Origin: Siphonodentalium dalli
Lineage: Eukaryota > Mollusca > Scaphopoda > Gadilida > Siphonodentaliidae
DNA: 64,000 bases
Direction: 5' to 3'
Assembly (NCBI GenBank): GCA_032622095.1
Contig: CP136061.1
Location: 218,022,373-218,086,372, forward strand
The notes below the pieces were generated by a model that was not told the origin of the DNA, ran no database searches, and worked only from the letters and a program-made list of their open reading frames with translations. Positions within the stretch are counted from its first letter, which is position 1; every line of letters begins with the position of its first letter. Of the stretch, positions 1 through 10,600 are shown piece after piece. The position numbers and the translations under genes were made by a program.

Positions 1-120
1 GTCGTTAGCGCATCAAGCTAATCATAAATTATCTGTTTATTAAGTCAGACGATCGGTTTCTCTCACATCATCTAAAGTATCCAAGTCTGGCATAGTGACT
101 GCTTGTCATTCAGTACAATA

Positions 121-548
121 AAACCATAATCAGAAATGGTAACGCCCTCAAGATCATATTATTAGCCATAAATATAAATTATAATATAAAATATATTGGT
201 TACATAAATGCACCGCCTCAGAATTCCGTTAAAACAACTAATCCTTCAAATTATAAAAAAAAACTACGGCTTATGACTGCAGGTTTCTCATTCACCACAC
301 CAGAAAGCTTCTAATGCGGATCAAAAATCGGAGGCATTGTGTCCCCCCCCCCCACAAGAGTGCATAGCCCAGCCATTGTTCATACCTAAACATCAAAAGC
401 AATTAACGCTGTCATAATAGTTACGTGCTGCAACTATAAGACATCCAGCGAATACATACCCCACGAAAACACGAAGTGTGTTGTTCTGCGAGAAATCCCA
501 TCGCTATAGCTCAATTTTACACTGCCAGATTTGCCTTCCTACCAGTGT
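121..548 (-). repeat. Dispersed repeat R1, copy A (inverted)
   Basis: This stretch is the reverse complement of two other segments, at about 3785-4286 and 7052-7655. Shared landmarks include the block around 'taacgccctcaagatc', the block 'ccgttaaaacaactaatcc', and an AT-rich 'atataaaatatattgg' core. No open frame is conserved between the copies, so this looks like a non-coding interspersed element. No terminal repeats or target duplication were identified, so its class is unknown. Confidence 0.7.
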
Positions 549-554
549 ACACGC

Positions 555-672
555 TGGACCGAAAAAAACTTTAGCCAAAAGTTTAGCCAAATGAAAATTT
601 TATTAGCCAAATGAAAAAAAATTTAGCCAAATGTTTTTTGGCCAAATTAAAAAAAACTTTGGCCAAATTAAA
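555..672. repeat. TTAGCCAAA minisatellite
   Basis: There are at least six degenerate repeats of 'tttagccaaatgaaa' or 'ttggccaaatt', spaced 15-25 bp apart. A second short cluster of the same motif lies at 1788-1872. The short open frame read through it on the - strand is only a translation of the repeat. Confidence 0.75.
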
Positions 673-1070
673 TCATCATTTTCTGGTCGGTTCACAATTG
701 ATGACAAAAACGTAAAATCTAACAGACACAGGTAAAATACACAATAATTTAAATAATTTTTATGAACTAGAAGTATTTTTATATATATCATTTATTAAAA
801 ATTTATTAATCTTTATGTGAAAGAGTGATTTGGGGGGGGGGGGGGGTAACCCGGGATTGTCCTTCTTAATGTTATTATTTTTTTGTTTTATATAAATATT
901 TTTTTTTAAATCATTAAATATTTATCCTTGCGAAAATATCTAAGTGACATCTGGAAACTAATAACTTAATATTGTTACGCCATTATCAAATTACAATCTG
1001 TCATAAAAGCATGCATATTATTTTGACTGTATCGGTATTGACGACAAATAGCCACAAAATATCTGTCGTG
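673..1070. other. AT-rich stretch, no gene seen
   Basis: Only homopolymer-like AT-rich sequence and a run of about 14 G at 833-846 are visible. I see no coding signal or defined repeat. Confidence 0.5.
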
Positions 1071-1296
1071 ATTCACATTTGGCTGATTAAGCTATTGTCA
1101 TACACTTGGTGCTCATAAACCTCGACCGTCATAAATACAATGTCATCATAAACATGCATTGTGCGGGAATCCCGTGAGTGACCAGACAGACAATGGGGGA
1201 TTACGGGATTAAATGTAAAATAATAACCTTTTGCTGTTTCGTGCAGAGTGACGTAATCTTTCTCCAGATTAAAACAGCCTGTTACGAACAAATTGC

Positions 1297-1515
1297 TTAT
1301 ATACCAGCGTCAATGCACACTTTACAAAATATTGCTTTCTTCACATTGTCATGATTCAACCACGGTCGGTTTAATGTCCATGCGTCTTTGAATGTCCGTC
1401 TTGTGAAAACTAAAGATGATTGCATATCACTTTGTGATCGCTTGGTTGATAGAGTTGTCGATCGGGTTTCCCTTTGTACTGTCCGCGATCGGGTTTCCCT
1501 TTGTACAGTCTGCAA
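1297..1515 (-). pseudogene. Possible zinc-finger-type transposase fragment
   Basis: The - strand frame ends in a segment reading F-x-x-x-W-x(4)-PWL-x(10)-AIFCKVC. This loosely resembles the start of the TTF-type zinc finger found at the N-terminus of some hAT-like transposases, where a hydrophobic W-L segment precedes F-C-x-x-C. The N-terminal part is a direct repeat (VQRETRS twice) encoded by a 27 bp DNA duplication. No continuation of a transposase is readable downstream. The similarity is weak, and this may be an accidental open frame. Confidence 0.2.
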
Positions 1516-1787
1516 TATATTCCCACTTACGATATTTTCGGACTAGATCGTTCATATCACAGAATTGAAAACCCACTTGCCAAAATTTATGTTAGATTTG
1601 GAATAAAAATATGTTTACTGTACACTAATTGCTAAAGCTTACCTTTTGCTGTTACGGAACGATATTTCATAAGTACGAAAATAATTAAATACTTTCGTCA
1701 CCTAACTTCGTCTTGAATGACGATCTATTGAGCGCTTTTATTAATTAGCTTTCTGACTCCATGCTTTCAGTCTCCATTTGGGGTAAA

Positions 1788-1872
1788 AAAAAATTTAGCC
1801 AAAAGTTTAGCCAAATGAAATTTTTATTAGCCAAATTCGAAAAACATTAGCCATTGGCTAATTTGGCTACCG
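1788..1872. repeat. TTAGCCAAA minisatellite, second cluster
   Basis: It contains four or five degenerate copies of the same 'agccaaatt' motif seen at 555-672, about 1.1 kb away. The two clusters may mark the ends of one AT-rich element, but no other shared terminal sequence was found. Confidence 0.6.
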
Positions 1873-1892
1873 ACAGCGTGAACACTGCTTCC

Positions 1893-2449
1893 TACAATAT
1901 CCTAAAACAATAAAGCTTCTCAAATCATCGGCATAGTCACCAGAACTTTCACGAACTTGGACATCGACACTTTCTAATCGCTCTACATAAGCATGGTCAG
2001 ACCTATCATCGAATACTGTAACTCTGCATGGAGCCCACATCACAAATATCAATTGTGTTAGAGAAATACAAAGAAAAGCAATGAAACTAGTTCGTCAAAT
2101 CAAAACTCTATGCTACCGAGACCGAATGATAAGACTCAATCTGCTGTATTTAAAATATCGAATATTTAGAGGCGATCTAATCGAGGTATATAAACTGTTG
2201 AATGGTCATTACAATATGCCTGTGACCTATTAGAAAGACATTCATCAGGAAGAACAATGTGGACATAATAAAAAGCTACAGATGCCCATTGTTAACAAGG
2301 CCATAGGAAAATATTTCTTCACGCAGAGGGTTGTAAATAGCTGGACCTCTCTGCCAGACTTCGCTGTTGAGGCTCCAACACTCGATCAATTCAAAATATA
2401 CATAGACTCATTCTTCTATTATATAAAATACGAATTCGACGACAAGTAA
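1893..2449 (+). pseudogene. LINE 3' remnant (C-terminal reverse-transcriptase tail)
   Basis: With a few frame changes, the + strand reads the tail of a CR1/Jockey-type non-LTR retrotransposon ORF2. It starts with a 'RPIIEYCNSAWSPH' segment, continues through 'IQRKAMKLVRQIK' and 'YRDRMIRLNLLYLKYR', and reaches 'FFTQRVVNSWTSLPD', 'APTLDQFKIYIDSF' and a stop after YEFDDK. These blocks are hallmarks of the region after the polymerase domain in that LINE group. The YxDD catalytic part is missing, so the copy is 5'-truncated, and the frameshifts show it is dead. An AT-rich tail with TAT/GATGAT runs follows. Confidence 0.75.
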
Positions 2450-2549
2450 TATGTTCAAGTGACTCACAAGTAAATATCGAATGACGATACACATATTTGT
2501 AAACAAGCATTGCAAATAATGTTATTGGGACGAAAAGTAGCAAGACTTG

Positions 2550-2615
2550 TTCCGTATTATTATTATGATGATGATGATGGTTATGATGGTGATTATGATA
2601 TGATTGATAGAACAA
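2550..2615. repeat. TAT / GATGAT simple repeat behind LINE tail
   Basis: 'tattattattatgatgatgatgatgg' and derivatives lie 100-160 bp downstream of the LINE stop codon. A simple-sequence 3' end is usual for these retrotransposons, so this probably marks the LINE 3' end. Confidence 0.55.
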
Positions 2616-2699
2616 ACCACTATTATGATGATCGTGTCGTTATTTGTTTAAAATACGTATCTGTTGACATATATACGCACCCGTTCCCTAATTAAAATC

Positions 2700-3770
2700 A
2701 ACATATTTCGACAATTTTAGGGGACTTCCGCGAATTTGGGGAACTCCGCAAATAGACGTCCTCAAATAACGACCTACTGCGAATTGTCACAACCGGAAAA
2801 ACACATTATCTATTTCTAAAATGCCCAGCGAACCACAGCTTTCTAAAAATCTGTACCACAGTATACACCAGAGGGGCGTTAATAATAGAAGTTACTCCAG
2901 CAGACTAACAACAGTGGTATGGAATAATGCTAGATAATGGACTGGTTGAAAGACTAATCAGGAAATAGTGCGTGTTTATTTCGTCTGAAAATATGATTTG
3001 TAGCATTAAATTAAAGACTATGAGGCAGGGTTTGCGCTCGCCCCAAATTCCCACTTCCAACACTTTGGCGAATTGCATTATTGTTTTTTAGCGACTCTAT
3101 ATTTTCTGTTGTCACTTTTTTCTGACCAATATTTTTGGTGCCACTTTTGAATAGAGTATTTCCAAAAACAAAACAAGCAAATTGCCTATTATTATATGTA
3201 TATATTTATTTTAACAATGATGTGCAACATTTTAACAAGAAGTACAAAGTAATCATAACAGTTAAGAAAAACAACATTACAACATTAATAGTAAGTTGCT
3301 CGGTTTAGGCTAGGGTAGCGTACGAAGATGTCGAATCAACCACTTAAATTGGACTATCGGTATTATGTTTGAATGTCCAAAGAAATTAGCAACTTTCTTC
3401 ATTTAGAAGGATGTTGTGTGTCTCACGCATTGTTGTCGAAATCACAGTAGAAGGCCGAAAGCTTCAAGAAATAGCATTTTCAGACGGGAGTTTTTCTTGT
3501 ACATACTTCTTTCTTCTGAAAATGTATTTGCAATACTGAATAGTACTATTATTAAAGGGCATCCCAGCAAATAGATGACTCACCGAAAAGATCATATAAA
3601 TAATTTTTCGTCTATACATGTTGTAAACGAAGAGTTACCGACATAAGCTGGATCCCAATCAACAATGAAAACAACACACTGCTAGAATATCGGATATTAT
3701 AAAACACAAATAATGAATTACAAAACTATAGTAATTCACAAAGAAATGCTTTTGTTATATTCTATGCTAT
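2700..3770. other. Intergenic stretch, nothing recognised
   Basis: AT-rich sequence with no long open frame and no repeat matching elsewhere in the window. A 5' non-coding exon of the sulfotransferase gene could lie here or further upstream, but I cannot identify one. Confidence 0.4.
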
Positions 3771-3784
3771 TGCATGAATTGTGG

Positions 3785-4286
3785 TATTCCGCCCTCTATG
3801 GGTGTTTACTGCTTCGCTGTTTTGCCCGTGTCAGTGGGGATATCTCACAGGACAACACATTTCGAGTTATCTTGATGTATCTTCGCGGATGTCACATTGT
3901 TGCAGTATGTAACTTTTATGACCGCGTTAATTGATTTCGATGTTTAAGTATGAACAGTGACTGGGCCACTGTTGAAGATATTTTTTGCGGGAACACAATG
4001 CATAAAAATATAACAGTTAACTTTGCTGATGGTGTATGTCTCAGTTGGAATGTACAATAATATTCCAATTGATTTTAGGTCCGCATTTAGAGGCTTTCTG
4101 GTGTGATGAATGAGAAACATGCAGTAATAAGCCGTAGTTTTTGTAATAACTTGAAGAATTAGTTGTTTTAACGGAATTTTGAGGTGGTGCATTCATGAAA
4201 CCAATATATTTTATATTATAATTTATATATATGCCTAATAATATGATCTTGAGGGCGTTAACATTTCTGACTATGGTTTTCTTGTA
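3785..4286 (+). repeat. Dispersed repeat R1, copy B
   Basis: This matches copy A (121-548, inverted) and copy C (7052-7655, direct). Shared blocks include 'atgggtgtttactgct', 'acaacacattt', 'tttaacggaatt' and 'gatcttgagggcgtta'. It ends about 95 bp before the first coding exon. The several small - strand frames here translate the repeat and are not conserved in the other copies. Confidence 0.75.
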
Positions 4287-4348
4287 TAGTATATTGCCCT
4301 GATTAAAAAAAAGCAGACGGCAGGACTGCCATGCATGTATTCTGAAGT

Positions 4349-4379
4349 CTTCTGCCTCTCTATGTTTAATTCTCTTCAG
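4349..4379 (+). promoter_or_regulatory. Probable 3' splice site before first coding exon
   Basis: A pyrimidine-rich tract ending 'taattctcttcag' stands four bases before the start ATG at 4384. This suggests the ATG-containing exon starts at 4380 and that at least one untranslated exon and the promoter lie further upstream. It could equally be a chance match, with transcription starting nearby. Confidence 0.5.
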
Positions 4380-4383
4380 AGCT

Positions 4384-4650
4384 ATGGCGATGATTATAAC
4401 CAACGACTTCGTGAAAGCAGTTATGTTTTGGACATTCTCGATCTACGCATGCGTGATAGGATTCATGTATATCATCCTTAACTTGAATGATGGTGGAACT
4501 ACGTCACCTATGCCCAATCAGGGTGTGTATATGGACCCGATGTTTGCAGAAATAGCCCACAACGACGAGTACCAACAGTGGCTCCGGGCGATTCAATCTG
4601 AACACTTGGACATACCGCTTAATGCATTCTCAGAAGATCTTCTCGGAATG
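4384..4650 (+). CDS. CHST15-like coding exon 1 (residues 1-89)
   Basis: It encodes the cytoplasmic start, the single signal-anchor segment (V10 to about L34, rich in F/I/Y) and an acidic stem ending EDLLGM. The first ATG is followed by a second at codon 3; I use the first because both are in frame. The donor is atg|gtaagt at 4650/4651, phase 0. A hAT-like element was inserted only about 14 bp beyond the donor GT. Confidence 0.85.
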
Positions 4651-7600
4651 GTAAGTATAAACGCATATAGGCAGGGACGTGGCTAGAGGGTCTCCGTTCG
4701 GGGGGAGGGGTGTCCACCTTGACAATTCCGACTGCACCCTCCCCCCTTGAATCATACCAGAGACAAGGTTTTGCATAATTCCATTTGCACCCCCCCCCCC
4801 CCCGAATAAAACCGAAACACCCACTGAATCAGACAAAAGTTTTTGCATAATTTCATTCCCTCCTTGCATCTAAGTGTTCACAGGCCTTAATAGCCTATTT
4901 ATAAACCATGGTTCTATCTACCCGGTATGATAATATTCATATATTTTGAACTGAAAATTGCACAAATCCTAACATCTGGTGATCTAAATCCAGACAAATG
5001 CACACGACTACGGGCCATAGACCAGGACACACCGGGCCGACCATGGTTGTTCGGCCCGGTGTGAGAAAATTTTGAAAACTAAACAAGAAAATCGCAAAAT
5101 CCTAGCATCTGGACTGACCTCAAGCTTTCCTAGTATTGAAAATTTCAAACCTCATACTCACCCTTAGTTTGGAATTTTTCAGTCAAACATTTAAACCAAA
5201 TGTAGTAAAATATTGTTTTCTTAAACTCATTAGCAGTTTTTTATTGGCCACGGGGAGGGACCAGGACACACCGGGCCGACCATGGTTCGGCCCGGTTTGA
5301 GAAAATTTTGAATCTGAACAAGAAAATCGCAAAATCCTAGCCTCTAGACTAGCCTTATATTAAGCATTCGTATAGTTGGAAATTTCCAACTGATGACAAT
5401 TCCAGTGACAATTTTGACCATATTATTTTCTTAACTCGTTTGGGACGTGATTCTTTTGAGAAAACATTACTCACAGACGAGATTGTTTGCAGAAATGCTC
5501 ATTTTTATATAATTTTATAGCAATTTATGCGTTTATTCAATGTTGGGTCAGACCATTTGCCATGGCAGAATTCTCCGCGTGACAACTCATACAATATGAG
5601 TGATCATCCGTAGTCTATAAATTTTCTAGAAATTTTGGGTAGATACCAACAAATTGCGACCGGTTACCATAGCAACATATTTTCGGAAATGTATGCGTTC
5701 GGGGCTGTAATTTCGCTATATGACGATACCTTTGCGACATTTTGAATCAAATATAAATTATTTCCAAAGTTAAATGATCCAGGAATATTTTGCCAACATC
5801 TGGAACTAGCCTTGCTCAAAAATCACCCATCACCGACAGAGGGCGCCATTCAAAATGGCCGCCAAACCCCCGTTTTCTAACGTTAAAATGCTTACTTTCA
5901 TATCATTTTATAGCACTGTATGCGTTAATTTAATGCTGGGTCAGACCATTTGACATGACAGAATTATCCACATGACAGCTGATAATATATGGGTGATCAT
6001 CCGTGATCTATAAATCTTCCAAAATTTTTATTTGGGTTTATTCCACCAAATTGCGACTGGTTGACATGGCAACCGATTTTCGGAAAATTTTGCGTTTGGG
6101 GGGCTGTAATTTCGCTATACGAGATGTCTGCGTGCGAAATTTTTAATCAAATGTAATTAATTTCCAAAAAATTGGATCCAGGAATATACTTAAATTGCTC
6201 TCGCTTCTTGTTCCTTCTGCCAAAGGGGTCAAGATTCACCTGCCATGGTGATTGACAACCGAAAAAATTGTCTACGCGTCTACGGCTTAGGCTACTGGGC
6301 GCCGCCATTTTGGAACAATGACGTCACGAATCACGGCACGCGACCCCCACGTGACGCCAAAAATAGGTTACATCTACATGGACCCCTCACTGAGTGATCG
6401 GCCTATATTGAATACATGATACTATGCGAAAAAACATTTAAATATAAAAAATTAATTCGCTGATAACATGTGCATGAAGTGGGAAACGGATATATCCGTT
6501 TCCCGTCCTGTAGGTAATGTTTTGGGAAACGGATATATCCGTTTCCCGTCCTAAACGAGTTAAATTAACTAGAAGTTTTTGACTGGCCAAGGGGAGGGAC
6601 CAGGACACAAGCTTTCCAAGTGTTGGAAATTTCTAACCTGACACCCCCTAAGGTTGGAAAACTTCTAACTGATTGCCATTTCAGTCGAAAAAATTTACCA
6701 AAAGAAGGAAAATATGCAAATATTGGTCCAAAAACAATTAATTCCCCCCAATAAATTGTTTGAAAATCAAACTACAAGAACAATTTCAACCTATTGTTGG
6801 TGTGAAATTTCCAACTAATGTTGTGTCAGGTATGAAATTTCCAACTGTTGAAATTTTTTACCAAAGTTGGGAGACACCCCCCCCCCCCCCCAACCCCCCC
6901 CCCCCCTGTCGCCATGTCTCTGCATATACGGTGTATTCGACCCCAAGTTCATGTGAGCTTGCGAACGGCTTATCGCCAGGATGAGAACTGTAGCATGCAA
7001 CGATGTCAAAACAGAGAACGAACCCAGAGCAACAAAAGAAACAGTCATGTTCGTGAGTTATTACGCCCTATACTATGGGTGTTTACTGCTACGCTAATCT
7101 AGCCTTGCCAATGGGGCGAAGGGGATATCTCGCACGACAACACATTTTTGGTTTCACGCGATGCGAGTTATTTTAGGAAATTGTAGTAAGGCTGATCTGG
7201 CCTTGTCAATGGAGCTGTAGCGATTGGGATATCTCGCAGGACAACACATTTCGGGTTTTTCGTGGATTTATCTTTGCGGATGTCTCGTTGTTGCAGTATG
7301 TTTAGGTATGAACAATGGCTGGGTCACTCATGAACATTTTATTGCGGGAACACGATGCATAATATAACAGCTAACTTTGCCGATGACGTATGTCTCAGTT
7401 GGAACGTATTCCGTATTCCACCCTCTGTGTTAAGTGGTATTCCGTATTCCAGGGGGGTAGGGGGTGGGGGCCTCTGAATGAGAAACCTTCAGTGATAAGC
7501 CGTAGTTGTTGTACTAATTGGAAGGATTAGTTGTTTTAACGGAATTCTGAGGTGGTGCATTCATGAAGCCAATATATTTTATATAATAATTATATATTAT

Positions 7601-10600
7601 ATATATGTCTAATAATAAGATCTTGAGGGCGTTATCATTTCTGACTATGGTTTACTTGTTATTTTTATTCCCCGTTACGACCGTGTTGCATGGTCTCGCT
7701 GCTTGAATTATCGGGTAGTGATGGATCTTAGTGAACCCATTAGTCATTCGAAAACCCACAATAATGCAAATTAGAACAACCAGTTGGCCGTTGAAGGTGG
7801 TGATGGACTCGATTGCATGTGAATAGAACGGCTGCATGACTGACTGAAACACGTAGGGTTGCTGTACCCAACGCTGCTTGCAATGCTACTCCTGGTTGGC
7901 CACTATCATGTGTTGACATGAATAATGCTTTGTTGTCGTTTGTCGTTTCATCCGCTGGACCACAATACGATATAGTTAGACTTATTAGTCGAGAAAAGAC
8001 ATATATGTAAAAATTATTGGAAGATCAATCCACTTCCATGGACGTCTTGTGTAGTTAAATTTCTCGGTGCTTCTTCCTATTTTATCCAGAAAGTAAGCAT
8101 GACATAATAAGGTTTAATGTGTCTTTAATTTGCTGTTGGACTATTCAGTGTGCCACTATAAACCTATTTCTCTGTCCGAATAACTCCATATGTTGTTTTA
8201 TTAATCTCCCACAGAAGCCAATAAAGTTTCTGGAAAACTACAAGAATCCGTGTTTCACAGACGAATCGGGCAATCTCCAGTGTTTGCCATATTTCCAACT
8301 CATCGGAAACGAGAAATGCGGAACCACCGACCTCTTCAACCGTCTACTATACCACCATCAGATTGTGCCCAATGACGGAGAACTAGGCAAAGAGACATAC
8401 TTCTGGTCATGGACAAGGGCAGGTACGCCGGTGGATATAGTTAGTAGATGCACATGGGGATAAGCAAACCGTTTCCCTCTCAGGCATGTAGATAGGCGGG
8501 CCACCTTATTATACTAATTACCATGCCTTACTATGGTAGAATTATAGGAAGCACTGGTTTATATTAGTATAAGGCTGTGATTTCTATTTACCACGCATAA
8601 CTATGCCATGCTTTTCATGGAAAACAATTATAGGATGAGTAGCTCCAATCATGTGATAGTTAACCAATGCTTTCTAATGTATAGTAACCATGGGAGGACC
8701 ATGGTTATCATTTCACACGTACGAATTTACCATGGGTTGCTGGCCATTGGATTGTCGGAGTGCGCAGTTGCCCAACTTACCACAGTAAAACACTGGTTTT
8801 ACTAGAGTAACCATCGTCATCAAGAGTCATTTGCCGTGTACGAATTTAGTCTATCAATGAAAAGCACTATATACATGTTATAGCCCTGAAAAACTTCATT
8901 CCACTACAGCCTAACAGCGACAGTTATAAATGGGAACATGTCTCTATTCCGAAGGTTCGCTATTCCGAAGGTTCACTAATCCGAAGGTTCACTAATCCGA
9001 AGGTTCACTATTCCGACGGTTCACTATTCCGAAGGTTCACTATTCCGAAGGTTCGCTATTCCGAAGGTTTTTGTTATTTTAAAAGTTAATTCTATATTCT
9101 AAAGTATTGAGAGGGTTCTTTAGTACGAAGACTCTTTTTATGAAGGAAATAACTTAAAACATTAAAAAAATTAATGTGATTTTTGTTTTCGTGGGTTTCC
9201 TTGAGATTTAACCCTTTTATATTTGGCGAGTAGAACGACATATATGTCGTCTATCGGATGAGGACTAAAACGACATATATGTCGTTTTAGGAAGTGTTAT
9301 TTTACGTAGACATAACTTCAATAAATCATCTGATTTATAAATGATTTACATAGGAGTTATTTTGATTAATATAATGTCCCAAATGCTAAAGGCGACTATA
9401 ACAGTGGGGCTCTTACGGTCAATCAATACTGGAGCGCTATACCTTACTGTATAGCAGAATACCGCTGAATGGACCTGACTGCAATTCTGACTTTGTTTTG
9501 ATTTTAATGTTGATGTTTCTTTCAAGTACAGATTGCCAGTTCGGGTAGAATGCATCTCTAACTCGTAGTTTATTTCAGTCATTGTGTTTTCAACTTTCTA
9601 TAATATTAAAATGATAAACTGATACTGTCTTCTTGCTATTAATAACCGACATCTGGGACAAATTAGATATTAGATTGGGGTGTATAAATGTACGGGGGGG
9701 GGGCAAATTTTGATTCATTTCTGGCTAAAAACTCCCATAATAGAAAACCTTCGGAATAGCGAACCTTCGGAATAGTGAACCTTCGGACTGGTGAACCTTC
9801 GGATTAGTGAACCTTCGGATTAGTGAACCTTCGGAATAGCGAACATTCGGAATAGAGAACCCTACCCGTTATAAATATAGCTTCATCTATAGAACGGCAA
9901 ATGACTGGAACAATTTGAAAAGTGGCCATATCTCTTGGAGATGACTGATTATGATTCCTTCTTGAAAAATCTGCTAGTTCACTTTAAATTCATTGACACA
10001 TCATCATGTAGTTGACTTTATATTATTATAATTATTAGTCCACACACTCGTTCGATGGGCCTTAGGGCCTTTTACGAGTATATCATATAACTGTAAATGT
10101 AAAAATGATTCATACGTGATTTCTTACAAAACCTGCTTTCGAGCGAGTTAGTCTGTCGTTTGAAATACACCAATTTTTATTTCAAACAGGATTTTTCTTC
10201 AAACAAGATATTTCATACTTCAAGCTATCAACATATGCGCAGTATTTTGAAAAAGCTACGAAAAAAATTGCCGCAAAAGAAGAGAAGCGATACGGAGAAA
10301 TAAACCACCCACTTGTAGTTGGTAAGATGATTTTTAACTATTATGTCCATACCCTAAATATTGCATCAGTTATTGCTGTTTCGAGACCAATTCAGACTGA
10401 AAAATTCTTCAGAAATCTGTTTCTTCTAGTTTCCCAAATGTTGCAGCAGATATCATTGTTTGGAATAAACATTGTTTTTTATTCCCATAAAAAAATAGTA
10501 TTGCATAGAACAGATATTACCATGTGTGAGTACATAGTAATACAAATTAAGGTAACTATCAAGTATTTGTTCTATAACTGATACGAAGGGAGAAGACAGT

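Noticed and set aside
7652-7852. 66-codon - strand frame with hydrophobic stretch
   Set aside because: It is too short, matches no known family, and overlaps the end of repeat R1.
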